Part shown: positions 46,069 through 55,427 of the stretch, piece after piece
Layout of the letters: each line of letters begins with the position of its first letter
Position numbering within the stretch: position 1 is the stretch's first letter
NCBI RefSeq assembly: GCF_007860015.1
Contig: NZ_SJPS01000003.1
Location: 1 to 64,000, forward strand
Origin: Bythopirellula polymerisocia
GTDB taxonomy: Bacteria; Planctomycetota; Planctomycetia; Pirellulales; Lacipirellulaceae
Length of the DNA: 64,000 nt
Direction: 5' to 3'
Program-made: the position numbers and the translations under genes
The notes under the pieces: generated by a model
The model's input: the letters and a program-made list of their open reading frames with translations, nothing else
What the model was told of the DNA's origin: nothing
Database searches by the model: none

Positions 46069-47070
46069 ATGAAACTGCGGTTGGGCATTATTGGCGTAGG
46101 GGCCGCTTGGGAGTCGCGACACTTACCTGCCTTACGCGCACTTTCTGACCGGTTTGAAGTTTGCGCTGTCTGCGATCCAGTTCAACATAGGGCAGTTCAG
46201 GTTGCCAAGACATTCGGAGCAACCGCTTACGATGGCTTCCGGGCACTGATGGACCGCGAAGACATCGATGCCGTGCTACTGCTATCTGCCCAATTCTATG
46301 GTGCCACTCCCATTTTTGCTGCATGTGAGTATAGCAAAGCCATCTACTGCGCGGCTGCCCTGGAATTGCAGGACGATCAGGCAACCGTGTTGCGAGAACG
46401 CGTGCAAGAAGCGGGCATCGCGTTCATGGCTGAATTCGCCTGCCGCCTTTCACCGGCCACTTTAAGACTCAAAGAACTGCTCGCCACCCGGCTAGGTGCC
46501 CCTCAGCTTCTGTTCTGTAATCGCCGCAAAAGTTCGCCAACAAAGAGCGAGAACGGCGATCATTGTACACGTGACTTGGTTGAGTTAGTTGATTGGTGTC
46601 GTTATGTGGTGGACTCTGATCCTACTTCGCTGTTAGCTACGGCACACCTCTCTCCGACCTCTCCCCATCACGATTATTTCGCCGTGAGCCTGGATTTCTC
46701 ACCGAATGCCGAGGTTGGCATCGGTCCCGTGGCAATTATTGGTTGCGGCAATTACGTTCCCGAATCATTTGAAGAGTCCCTGTCGTATCGTCGACCTGCG
46801 GACTTGAAAGTAGTTTGCGAAAAGGGTATTGCTTTTCTTGATTTGCCTAGCACAGTTGCCTGGTTTGACGGGGCAGGGCAGCACTTGGAGAAGCTTGAAC
46901 ATGATCGCAATGTGGGTGAGCAGCTATTGCTTCATTTCCATCGGGCCGTCCAGAGCCTCGTCTTAAAAAGCTCCAGCCTAGAAGATGCTCATCGAGCGAT
47001 TACGATCACGAATCAGGCCAAGACAAGCTGTCGGACAGGACAGCGTATTTTTTGCAATTCTCAAGACTAA
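46069..47070 (+). CDS. Gfo/Idh/MocA-family NAD(P)-dependent oxidoreductase
   Basis: 333 aa from ATG 46069 (MKLRLGIIGVGAAWE), where the Rossmann fold begins properly; a longer reading from 45949 would add 40 unrelated residues and overlap maf. NAD(P)-binding GVGAAWESRHLPAL, then FEVCAVCDP, and the IYCAAALELQ step where family members usually have an EKP motif, here altered to AAAL. The C-terminal substrate domain is present but the catalytic Lys of the EKP motif is not obvious, so activity is uncertain. A divergent family member; substrate unknown. Confidence 0.8.
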   Translation: MKLRLGIIGVGAAWESRHLPALRALSDRFEVCAVCDPVQHRAVQVAKTFGATAYDGFRALMDREDIDAVLLLSAQFYGATPIFAACEYSKAIYCAAALELQDDQATVLRERVQEAGIAFMAEFACRLSPATLRLKELLATRLGAPQLLFCNRRKSSPTKSENGDHCTRDLVELVDWCRYVVDSDPTSLLATAHLSPTSPHHDYFAVSLDFSPNAEVGIGPVAIIGCGNYVPESFEESLSYRRPADLKVVCEKGIAFLDLPSTVAWFDGAGQHLEKLEHDRNVGEQLLLHFHRAVQSLVLKSSSLEDAHRAITITNQAKTSCRTGQRIFCNSQD

Positions 47071-47112
47071 TTTAGCAGCTCGGCTTGAACGGCTAGTGAC
47101 TTGTTGGGCCGT

Positions 47113-47142
47113 TTGACATTTCCCCTCTTAGACCCTTATATT
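47113..47142 (+). promoter_or_regulatory. Sigma70-type promoter of the transketolase gene
   Basis: Perfect TTGACA (47113-47118), 18-nt spacer, TATATT (47137-47142, 5/6). Transcription would start near 47149, so a TTG at 47141 cannot be the start codon and the gene must begin at ATG 47162 or 47198. Confidence 0.6.
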
Positions 47143-47197
47143 GCCCGTACATTTCAGTCGAATGGGATTCCGTTTTCTCACCAAACACTCAGAAAAT

Positions 47198-49258
47198 ATG
47201 GCAATTACTGCAAACGATCTTTCTCAATTATCGATCAACACCATTCGCACCCTAGCAATGGATGGGGTAGAAGCAGCCGGCTGCGGCCATCCTGGCACGC
47301 CGATGGCTTTGGCGCCAGTGACCTATCAGCTATGGACCGAAACTCTTAATTACGATCCTCAGTCGCCACATTGGCTCAATCGCGACCGCTATGTTCTGTC
47401 CTGCGGTCACGCTTCAATGTTGATCTACTCGATGCTGCATCTGGCAGGAGTTCGCAAAGTCAGTGCGGATGGCAAAATTACCGACGAGCTCTCCGTCTCG
47501 CTGGACGCACTCCGAAATTTTCGTCAATTCGACAGCGCAACACCCGGGCATCCCGAGTTTGGTCACACAACTGGAGTCGAAACAACCACCGGCCCACTGG
47601 GACAAGGCTGCGGCAATAGCGTTGGCATGGCCATAGCCGGCAAGTGGCTCGCGGCTCGCTACAATCGTCCTAAGTTCGAACTTTTCGACTACAACGTCTA
47701 CACCCAATGCAGTGACGGCGATTTGATGGAGGGGGTCTCGTGCGAGGCCGCATCTCTGGCGGGTCATCTCAAACTCGATAATCTGTGTTGGATTTATGAC
47801 GACAACTCGATCACCATCGAAGGTCGCACTAAACTTGCTTTTAGTGAAGATGTGGCAACTCGGTTCGAGGGATTGGGTTGGAACGTGGTGCGTGTGGATG
47901 ATCCCAACGACCTCGGTGCACTTAGCGTCGCCTACGATGCTTTCCAGAATTGCAGCGATGCTCCAACACTCATCATCGTTAAAACTATCATCGGCTATGG
48001 GGCACCCAATAAAGCTGATACCTCTAAAGCCCATGGCGAGGCCCTGGGTGCGGAAGAGGTAAAACTTACCAAGGAAGCTTACGGTTGGCCTGCAGATGCT
48101 CAGTTTCTCGTTCCACCAGAGGTAACCGAGCATTTCCAAAACACCTTGGGCCAGCGGGGCCGAGAAGCGCGTGAAACATGGGAAGCTCTCTTTGCCGATT
48201 ACCAGAAGGCGCATCCTGCCGAGACCAAAGAGCTTCTCCAGATGCAGCGTCGAGAACTCCCTGCTGACTGGGACGGCGATCTCGTCGAATTCCCCGCTGA
48301 TGCCAAGGGTGTCGCCACCCGCAATTCCGGTGGCAAGGCGCTTAATGCCTTTGCCAAGAAAATTCCTTGGCTCTTGGGTGGCTCGGCTGACCTAGCCCCT
48401 TCGACCAAGACCCTTTTGGAGTTTGACAACACGGGGAATTTTTCGTCGGAAGATTACGCCGGCCGCAATTTCCATTTCGGCATCCGCGAGCACGCAATGG
48501 CAGCAGCCGTGAATGGCATGGCCCTCTGCGGCCTGCGTCCCTACGGTGCCACTTTCTTCGTCTTCAGCGACTACCTACGCCCCGCGATGCGGCTCAGCGC
48601 CATCATGGGCATTCCGTCGGTACTGGTCTTCACTCACGACTCCATCGGTGTGGGAGAGGATGGCCCCACCCATCAACCCGTCGAACAGTTAGCCGCCGCC
48701 CGGGCGATTCCAGGCTTGGTGGTGATCCGTCCCGGCGACGCCAATGAATCGGTGTACGCCTGGAAAGCTGCCCTGGAAAACAGCCATCGGCCCACGGCGA
48801 TTGTTCTAACTCGCCAGAATTTGCCCACTCTGGACCGCACTAAGTTTGCACCCGCAGCTGGGCTGCTGAAAGGGGGCTACGTTGTAAGTGATGCCCCTGG
48901 GGGGATACCAGAAGTCCTTTTGCTAGCAACTGGCAGCGAGCTGTCTCTGGCAGTTGCAGCTCAGGAAGATCTTGCCAAAACGGGAGTCATGGCGCGAGTG
49001 GTTAGCCTGCCTTCCTTCGAGTTGTTCGACGAACAACCGCAAGCCTACCGAGATGAGGTACTCCCCCCGCAGGTTACTGCCCGCGTCGCCGTCGAAGCGG
49101 GAGTTCGCCAGGGCTGGGATCGCTACCTGAGCGGAAACGGTGCGTTTGTGGGCATGAACGGCTTTGGCATGTCAGCCCCCTTCGAGCAGATTTATGAAGC
49201 GGTTGGAATTACATCGGCCAACGTCGTGGCTGAGGCCAAACGACTCCTTGGTAAATAG
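47198..49258 (+). CDS. tkt: Transketolase
   Basis: 686 aa from ATG 47198 (MAITANDLSQLSINTIRTLA), the typical transketolase beginning. ThDP-binding and catalytic motifs are in order: GCGHPGTPMALAP, CGHASMLIYSMLHL, TTGPLGQGCGNSVGMAIA, the SDGDLMEGVSCEAASLAGHL metal/ThDP motif, and in the second half FGIREHAMAAAVNGMAL and GVGEDGPTHQPVEQLAA. The enzyme moves two-carbon units between sugar phosphates in the pentose phosphate pathway. No other pentose-pathway gene lies nearby. Own promoter upstream. Confidence 0.95.
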   Translation: MAITANDLSQLSINTIRTLAMDGVEAAGCGHPGTPMALAPVTYQLWTETLNYDPQSPHWLNRDRYVLSCGHASMLIYSMLHLAGVRKVSADGKITDELSVSLDALRNFRQFDSATPGHPEFGHTTGVETTTGPLGQGCGNSVGMAIAGKWLAARYNRPKFELFDYNVYTQCSDGDLMEGVSCEAASLAGHLKLDNLCWIYDDNSITIEGRTKLAFSEDVATRFEGLGWNVVRVDDPNDLGALSVAYDAFQNCSDAPTLIIVKTIIGYGAPNKADTSKAHGEALGAEEVKLTKEAYGWPADAQFLVPPEVTEHFQNTLGQRGREARETWEALFADYQKAHPAETKELLQMQRRELPADWDGDLVEFPADAKGVATRNSGGKALNAFAKKIPWLLGGSADLAPSTKTLLEFDNTGNFSSEDYAGRNFHFGIREHAMAAAVNGMALCGLRPYGATFFVFSDYLRPAMRLSAIMGIPSVLVFTHDSIGVGEDGPTHQPVEQLAAARAIPGLVVIRPGDANESVYAWKAALENSHRPTAIVLTRQNLPTLDRTKFAPAAGLLKGGYVVSDAPGGIPEVLLLATGSELSLAVAAQEDLAKTGVMARVVSLPSFELFDEQPQAYRDEVLPPQVTARVAVEAGVRQGWDRYLSGNGAFVGMNGFGMSAPFEQIYEAVGITSANVVAEAKRLLGK

Positions 49259-49298
49259 ATTCACGCGCTGGTCGCGCCCGACCCCCCAGGACGCACCC

Positions 49299-50009
49299 TT
49301 GGCAAACGTGATCTCAATCACTGGTTTCTCCGATCCGTTTAGCAGTCTCTCGCACTTGTTGGGTGCATTTGTATTTGCGGTATTGTCAGCATTCATGCTG
49401 CGGCGCGGTCGGGGAGATTCCTGGCGAGTGGCCAGTCTTGCAATGTTCTGCCTTGGTGCCGTATTCTTGCTGACCATCAGTGGCGTGAACCATTTGATCG
49501 CCCGTCAGGGCGCGGCACACCTCGTCATACAGCGACTCGATCACGCTGCCATTTTCGCCCTGATTGCCTGCTCGTTCACTCCCATCCATATGATTCTCTT
49601 CCATGGCTGGGGCCGTTGGGGAGCGTTAGCATTGATTTGGGCTATTGCATTTTTGGGAATCATATTGAAGTCCGTTTATTTCGACTCGATCTCCGCGAGT
49701 ATTGGCACCGCCATGTATATTGGCATGGGGTGGATCGGGCTCGGTTCGTGGTTCTCCGTGGTTCGCCGCTACGGTTTTTACTTCGCTCAACCCATCATGT
49801 GGGGGGGAATCGCCTACACGGTTGGAGCCATCCTCGACATCCTTCAATGGCCCGTGCTAATCAGCGGTGTAATCCAATGGCACGAAGTCTTCCACGTCGC
49901 CGTACTGATGGGCCTCGCATTTCACTGGGCATTTATCTACCAAATCGCCAATTGGCCACTCGACAAATGCATGCTATCTAGTGTCACCAAGCAGGAAGTC
50001 TCTGGATAA
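49299..50009 (+). CDS. Hemolysin III / PAQR-family membrane protein
   Basis: 236 aa from TTG 49299, with AGGA eight to nine bases upstream; longer readings run back into the transketolase gene, and GTG 49308 is an alternative. About seven hydrophobic segments. The family His/Asp residues are present: SHLLGAFVFAVLSAF, VIQRLDHAAIFALIACSFTP, and QWHEVFHVAVLMGLAFHW (HxxxH) for the metal site. Members are integral membrane proteins with a zinc site proposed to act in lipid or membrane homeostasis; the haemolysin name is historical. It follows transketolase by 40 nt. Confidence 0.88.
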   Translation: MANVISITGFSDPFSSLSHLLGAFVFAVLSAFMLRRGRGDSWRVASLAMFCLGAVFLLTISGVNHLIARQGAAHLVIQRLDHAAIFALIACSFTPIHMILFHGWGRWGALALIWAIAFLGIILKSVYFDSISASIGTAMYIGMGWIGLGSWFSVVRRYGFYFAQPIMWGGIAYTVGAILDILQWPVLISGVIQWHEVFHVAVLMGLAFHWAFIYQIANWPLDKCMLSSVTKQEVSG

Positions 50010-50101
50010 CTCTTTGAATGCTGCTTGTTCTATTCGATCCCCGCTGGATAATGAAAGCGAGCAAAGTCTTCATAACTAGCTACTATCCGGAACCTTTGAT
50101 T

Positions 50102-51856
50102 ATGCATCACTCCTGTAAGCCGCGTTACTTTGCCTTGTGCCGCCGCACACTGACGATGGGCTGCCTGCTGGCAAGTATGCCAAACATTTTGCTGCACGCG
50201 GCAGATATCGTATCTCTTTTGCCGCCAAATACGCTTGGCTATGCGGTGGTTAGAAACATTGCGTCGAGCGACCAAAAAGTTGCGCGGCTCACCACGCTTT
50301 TCAATCCCGGCGTTCCTACACCCCTTGGATTGGCCAAAGCGATAACCGGCATCCCTGAGGGCATTGATTTGGAGGGGGATGCGGTGTTCGCTTACTTGGC
50401 GAACAGTAATAGTCCAGCCAATCCTACTCCACTCGTCTTGTTGCCAGTGTCGAACTACCAAGCCTTTGCGGCATCCATTCAGGGAGATGCAACCGGTGAA
50501 ATCTGTCGAGTCACAATCGCCGATGTCGATTTGTTGGTCGCAAAGCTAGGTGACTTTTCCCTGGTGATGAATGTCGAACATCGCGATCTGATGCGGCAGG
50601 TCCTGGCAACTAATAATGAAGCTAGTGCGAATTCCTTTTCGGATTGGATGGCAGGCAACGATGTTTCGCTGGTGCTTACGCGACTCGGGATGGCCCATAT
50701 CGCCAGGCATGGCTGGTTCCAAGAAAGCATAGAAAGTGAAGATGGTTTCGCGGAAGACGAGTTTGGTGAGATCGCCGTTTCGAATGGGCTCACGCAGCAA
50801 GAAGCCTTGCCTTTGGCAGATTTTGCTCGCAGGAATTTTCGAGCGGTGGGTCTCGGCCTAGTGATCGATAAAGCGGACAACTCGCGACTCCGCTGGAAAG
50901 CTGAGTTTCTCAAACCGTCGGATTCTTTAGAGCAACGACCTGGAAGTATCCAGGAGCAATTGTCGGGATTGGTAGCAAGACCCTTTGCAGTGGCGGGGGG
51001 AGGAGCGCTTCCTCCCAGGGCCAGTGATATCATCGCAGATTACATGACGATTCTTTCTCTCCAAGAAGCCGAGCAGCAGGGGAAGACAGATTTCACACGC
51101 GAGGACTGGGCTGCCGAGCGGAGGTCCTGGGACTTGACCTTGGAGGGTGTCCGCGAAGTGACGCTGCTGATGGTTCCCCCTACAACGGGTGAGCCTCTCT
51201 TAGCCACATTTTTTGCTCGAATAACTGTTGACGATTCCGCCAAGTATCTTGCATCGCTCAAGGAATCCTTTGAATTAGCGAACGAATTAACATCACGATC
51301 TAAAAGTCCGATCAAGATGCTTTATGAATTCACTCCCCAAAAAATTGGCGACTTCGAAGGGGTGGCAATTACGACGGACCTCGACAAAGCAACAGGTGAC
51401 CAGAACGTTGATGTCTGGCAAGCGATGCTCACTGCCTCTCTCGGCAAAGAGCATAAATTCAATATCTTTTGTTCGCCAGTCGACAAGGAACACGTATTTG
51501 TCGGCCTTCAATCATCAGACAAGCTTCTTGATTTTATTGAAGGATTTAGCAAGGGAGAGACGGGTTTGGCCAACGAAGTATCTGTGCAGAAAACAATTTC
51601 TCTACTGGATACAGAAAGTCCCCACGCTTTGCTTGTAGATCCCCAGGGGATTGTGGAAATAGCGCGTGCTTGGATGAAGTCATTCCTAGTATTCGGCATG
51701 GTACCGGAGTTGCCCCTTTATCCTACGGTTCCCCCAATCGCTGTCACACTATCGGGGGATCAACTCGGGTGGCAGGGAGAGGTAACACTTCCACTGGAAA
51801 CCTTACAGTCCATGGCAACGTTTGTCGCTGATCTGAAAAAGGTATTCGGTCAATGA
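50102..51856 (+). CDS. Large exported protein of unknown function
   Basis: 584 aa from ATG 50102, which has GGAA nine bases upstream and gives a signal peptide (RRTLTMGCLLASMPNILLHA). ATG 50018 would add 28 residues. The protein is a mixed alpha/beta repeat of two similar halves by eye: LVLLPVSNYQAFAASIQG / LATFFARITVDDSAKYLASL, and VDLLVAKLGDFSLVMNVEHR / FNIFCSPVDKEHVFVGLQS. No family recognised. Secreted proteins of this style are frequent in planctomycetes. Its TGA overlaps the stop of the convergent amidohydrolase gene by 7 nt. Confidence 0.75.
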   Translation: MHHSCKPRYFALCRRTLTMGCLLASMPNILLHAADIVSLLPPNTLGYAVVRNIASSDQKVARLTTLFNPGVPTPLGLAKAITGIPEGIDLEGDAVFAYLANSNSPANPTPLVLLPVSNYQAFAASIQGDATGEICRVTIADVDLLVAKLGDFSLVMNVEHRDLMRQVLATNNEASANSFSDWMAGNDVSLVLTRLGMAHIARHGWFQESIESEDGFAEDEFGEIAVSNGLTQQEALPLADFARRNFRAVGLGLVIDKADNSRLRWKAEFLKPSDSLEQRPGSIQEQLSGLVARPFAVAGGGALPPRASDIIADYMTILSLQEAEQQGKTDFTREDWAAERRSWDLTLEGVREVTLLMVPPTTGEPLLATFFARITVDDSAKYLASLKESFELANELTSRSKSPIKMLYEFTPQKIGDFEGVAITTDLDKATGDQNVDVWQAMLTASLGKEHKFNIFCSPVDKEHVFVGLQSSDKLLDFIEGFSKGETGLANEVSVQKTISLLDTESPHALLVDPQGIVEIARAWMKSFLVFGMVPELPLYPTVPPIAVTLSGDQLGWQGEVTLPLETLQSMATFVADLKKVFGQ

Positions 51857-53073
51857 GCCAATTCGCAATTTTCGCCACGAATCCAAACCGTTTGAGGGTT
51901 GGCGTTGGTGCGTAATAGCACCTCGTAGGGATCGGCGTCCGCAGGGCAGGGGAGGGCAATAATGTCAGCCCACTTGCCCGGGGTCAGCGAGCCTGTTTCC
52001 TGGGCAAGTCCCAAGGCCTCGGCACCATTCAATGTGCCGAGTTGGATGATGCTAGCAGGCGAAATCACCGGAAATTGCTCTGCGATCCAACGCAACTCGC
52101 TTAGTAGGTTCAAATCAGGATTCGAGGCGCGGCTATCCGTTCCTGCAGCGACACGCACGCCAGCATCTAACATCCTCTGAAGGGGATAAGGATCGTGGCC
52201 AAAATAGGCATGGGTCCTAGGGCAAAAAATCACTGACATGTGCGCTCGATGTTCGGCGAGGAACTGAATCTCCACATCACTTAGATAGTTCCCATGAATT
52301 ACCAGAGCTCGCGGCGCTTCGGAAAGCATTCGCAAGTAGTCTAAAGGCATGCTCCCATGAGGAATGGCTTCAGGATCCCACATGCTGCGATCTAAGAGCA
52401 GTTGCTGAAAAGGTCCGGTTCCCGTTGCAAGCAATTCCAATTCCTCGCGCGACTCCGCCAGATGCATGGCTACGGGCAGGCCCTTGTCGCAAGCCAAGTC
52501 CACCAACCGCTTGAGCAGCTCTGGATGAACTGTATAGGGAGCATGAGGGCTAATTCCCCGTGAACATCTCACACCCTGAGCTTCCATTAGTTCGACTCGA
52601 TGGGCCACATCGATGAGTATGGATGTAGTGCGCCCCGAGGAAAATCCTATCACTTCATCAAATGCAACTAGATGAGCACCCTGAAATTTCTTGGAGGCCG
52701 AAGAGCCAGCGGTTGAAATTTCCCCGATCGTCGTCACGCCTGCACGCAATGATTCCGAAATGCCTTTCTGGACAGCAGTCGCAGCATCGCGGTCTCCCCG
52801 TTTGCGGTTGCCAATAACCTGGCGAATCCAATCGGGGAGCGGCATCGCAGGCCCACCCAGTGGCCGTGCCAGGTCGCTGAACTCCAGGTGGGTATGAGCG
52901 TTCACCAGTCCTGGCAGTAAAATAACATCGCCAATGTCCTGGATATCTTTAGTGACCTTCGGAGATTGCTCAACAGCAACGATTCGACCCTGGTCAATCG
53001 AAACGACTCCATTTTTCAAGGGGGAGCCATCAACAGGTAGAACCCAACGTGCTCGTAGTGAAAACTTCGACAT
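51850..53073 (-). CDS. Amidohydrolase, probable aminodeoxyfutalosine deaminase
   Basis: 407 aa. Metal-binding motifs of the Trz/Atz (S-adenosylhomocysteine deaminase-like) branch: PGLVNAHTHLEF (His60, His62), GLPVAMHLAESREE (His204), VIHGNYLSD (His) and AAGTDSRASNPDLNLLSELRW (Asp). In organisms using the futalosine route, enzymes of this branch deaminate aminodeoxyfutalosine (MqnX-type). Here mqnC and mqnA lie upstream on the same strand, which makes that role the best guess; a general guanine/SAH deaminase cannot be excluded. Last gene of the mqnA-to-here run. Confidence 0.8.
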   Translation of the reverse strand: MSKFSLRARWVLPVDGSPLKNGVVSIDQGRIVAVEQSPKVTKDIQDIGDVILLPGLVNAHTHLEFSDLARPLGGPAMPLPDWIRQVIGNRKRGDRDAATAVQKGISESLRAGVTTIGEISTAGSSASKKFQGAHLVAFDEVIGFSSGRTTSILIDVAHRVELMEAQGVRCSRGISPHAPYTVHPELLKRLVDLACDKGLPVAMHLAESREELELLATGTGPFQQLLLDRSMWDPEAIPHGSMPLDYLRMLSEAPRALVIHGNYLSDVEIQFLAEHRAHMSVIFCPRTHAYFGHDPYPLQRMLDAGVRVAAGTDSRASNPDLNLLSELRWIAEQFPVISPASIIQLGTLNGAEALGLAQETGSLTPGKWADIIALPCPADADPYEVLLRTNANPQTVWIRGENCELAH

Positions 53074-53137
53074 GATTGGTCGGCTCGGGATCAGAGTGTA
53101 ACCAGCGATCCCATTGTGTCGCTTTCAAGCAAGTCTC

Positions 53138-55411
53138 TCAAGCACCGACGAACTGCTTGTCGAGGTTCTCTTGGAGCTGCTCTTCATCGGTTCGATGATA
53201 CGGAATCCGATGAAGCCACCAGAGAATTCCCGCAGAGCCACAGAGACAGACTAGGATTACCCAATCTTGGAAAAACCCCTGGTTGTCGGTGCGAAAGAAA
53301 ATATCTAGCTTGGGCTGTTTCACCATCCAAGCTTCGAGATTCTCAGCCAGCTTTACTGATAGCACCGTGAGGCTGTTGTAAATTGCGTGAAAGACGATGC
53401 AAGGAATGAGGCTTCCCGTCTGGACGGCCAGCACGCCGATGACCAAGCCGACTGCGGCGGCGGATACTTTTTGTTGCAAGATAAAGTGGGCCATTCCAAA
53501 AGCGATAGCTGAGATGCTAATTGCCCACCATTTATGTCCCAGGTGTCGCAAGCCAGAAAGTATGAATCCCCGAAAGGCAATTTCCTCGCAGATTGCCGGG
53601 AGCAAGCCAATCAAAACCAATGGCAACCACCAATTGGGTGCTGTTTGCATGACGGAGCTAAAGGCCGCGATCTGCTCTTTGACTTCGTTACTAACGGGAT
53701 AGAGCAACTCGACCCATTGGGCAAACTGCTGGCCCAAAGGAAACATCAGCACTGCCAAACCAGCCGCCGCCAAGACATGCGAGATACGAGGCCAACGATC
53801 AAGGAGCAATGTGCGTGCCGGACGACGCGTAAACAGGAGAGTCATAAGACCCGCCGGGAGTGCGATGCAGACCACTTGGCTAATGAACAAAAGTTGGGCC
53901 AAGGAGTGAAAACTGGTGCCCGCCCCTTCTTGAGCCGACAAGGACAGGCTCACAAAAAACTGTACGATCGACACGACCACGATACACAAAATCGCTTGAG
54001 CAAGCGTGGGCGTATCTGCTCGATCTCGAAAGAGGTGTGTAAGCCACCGCCCCAGGTCCAGTCGCTCGCTTTCCCGAAACAATACCGACTCACGATTGAA
54101 CTGGTCTTCTGCCCAGCGGATGGCCAACAGACAGCAACCGAAAGTGACTCCGACTACTGGAATAACATATTTCAGTGCATGAACGTATTGCCCTTCAATC
54201 ACGCTGCGCAGCAGGAGCACAACACCAGTCACGGGGATGAGACTATTACCGAGCGTTAACTCGACACCAGGCGAAAGCGGCAGCATCATGAGCGGCATGA
54301 CCACCAAAAGCAGAGGCATCAGGTAGTACTGGCCTTCCTTTGTACTACGTGCGAATGCCGCGCAGGCCAGGCACATAGCACTAAAAAATGCAGCAATCGG
54401 CAACAGCGCAACTACGAGCCAGATCAAGGAGCTCAGCGGAGGCAGAGTCAATGCACTCGCTCCCGGTAGCGAAATGATTTCACTGAACTGTGCCAAGATA
54501 AATTTCGCTGTCACCCCCAGACTGGCTAAGTTTAACAGGGCTGTGATGACGCTGAATGTCATGATCGTAAGCAACTTGCCCCACACGATTTCACGGCGCT
54601 CGGCGGGACTTACCAACAAGGTCTCCAAGGTCCCTCGTTCTTTTTCGCCAGCACACAGATCGATGGCCGGATAGAATGCACCGGTCAATGCCCAGATGAA
54701 CAACACGAATGGCAATACCTTCGACCAGACGGCCGCATGGCGTTGCTGCTCATGCGACACATCGTTTTGTTTAATCAAAAAGGGATTGGTCGCGGTGATC
54801 GGGACATTCCCCTCAGCAAGGTTGGAGCGAGTTACTTCGGCCCGCCATTGACGAAGCACATCGTCAACTCGTAACTGAGCGATACGCGACTTCTCATTCG
54901 CTGAGATGAAAATGATCTCCGTTTGGAGCAATTCGTCATCAAGGACCACAGGTTCTGTTTGAGAGCGATTCATGAGAGACTCTCGCACTGCCTCAAGTTG
55001 CGCTTCAAACCCCCGCGGGAATCGAAGCACGACTTGTACTTCCCCCTGGCTGATAGCTTCGCGAGCCGCCTCGTCGAGAGCATCGCCGATGGGAACCCCC
55101 TCGGGCCAGAGCGTATCGGGTCGCACTAGCTGCAAGACGTCTTGCTCTTTGGGAGTACTGAACCAGGAAGAGGCGAAGTGGTCCTCGTCGAACAATTGGG
55201 GGAGCCAATCGCTGCCGGCGAGTTGTTCCTCGCCCAGAACAAGTACTTTCGACGCGTTGTTACGCATGAATTGTGAAAGCTGAAAGAAGCTCATTCCCAG
55301 CAATGGGTAGAGTAGCAGCGGCAACACGGCGATTAGGAACAACGTCCGCCGGTCGCGAAGTTGATCCCGCATCTCTCGGGCATACACCAATTTGACATTA
55401 TGTAGATTCAT
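53138..55411 (-). CDS. ABC-2 permease (NatB-like) fused to CPBP intramembrane protease
   Basis: 757 aa. The first about 430 residues are an ABC-2 permease of NatB type: one N-terminal span (FLIAVLPLLLYPLLGMSFF), a long extracytoplasmic loop, then several spans beginning AVWSKVLPFVLFIWALTGAFY and the motif CAGEKERGTLETLLVSPAER. The C-terminal part (about 520-725) is a CPBP/CAAX-type membrane protease with EExxxR (EEIAFRG), FxxxH (FGMAHFI) and HxxxN (HAIYN). The fusion puts export and membrane proteolysis in one chain. It pairs with the ATPase 16 nt upstream. Confidence 0.9.
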   Translation of the reverse strand: MNLHNVKLVYAREMRDQLRDRRTLFLIAVLPLLLYPLLGMSFFQLSQFMRNNASKVLVLGEEQLAGSDWLPQLFDEDHFASSWFSTPKEQDVLQLVRPDTLWPEGVPIGDALDEAAREAISQGEVQVVLRFPRGFEAQLEAVRESLMNRSQTEPVVLDDELLQTEIIFISANEKSRIAQLRVDDVLRQWRAEVTRSNLAEGNVPITATNPFLIKQNDVSHEQQRHAAVWSKVLPFVLFIWALTGAFYPAIDLCAGEKERGTLETLLVSPAERREIVWGKLLTIMTFSVITALLNLASLGVTAKFILAQFSEIISLPGASALTLPPLSSLIWLVVALLPIAAFFSAMCLACAAFARSTKEGQYYLMPLLLVVMPLMMLPLSPGVELTLGNSLIPVTGVVLLLRSVIEGQYVHALKYVIPVVGVTFGCCLLAIRWAEDQFNRESVLFRESERLDLGRWLTHLFRDRADTPTLAQAILCIVVVSIVQFFVSLSLSAQEGAGTSFHSLAQLLFISQVVCIALPAGLMTLLFTRRPARTLLLDRWPRISHVLAAAGLAVLMFPLGQQFAQWVELLYPVSNEVKEQIAAFSSVMQTAPNWWLPLVLIGLLPAICEEIAFRGFILSGLRHLGHKWWAISISAIAFGMAHFILQQKVSAAAVGLVIGVLAVQTGSLIPCIVFHAIYNSLTVLSVKLAENLEAWMVKQPKLDIFFRTDNQGFFQDWVILVCLCGSAGILWWLHRIPYHRTDEEQLQENLDKQFVGA

Positions 55412-55427
55412 GCACCGCTACTCTTCC

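Noticed and set aside
46069..47070. Full confidence in Gfo/Idh/MocA catalysis
   Set aside because: The EKP-type motif is altered, so only fold membership is claimed.
47414..48214. Antisense open frame of 266 codons over transketolase
   Set aside because: It mirrors a well-supported gene, shows no domain and no ribosome-binding site.
53534..54259. Plus-strand open frame of 241 codons opposite the ABC/CPBP gene
   Set aside because: It lies wholly within a membrane-protein gene and reads as polar low-complexity sequence.
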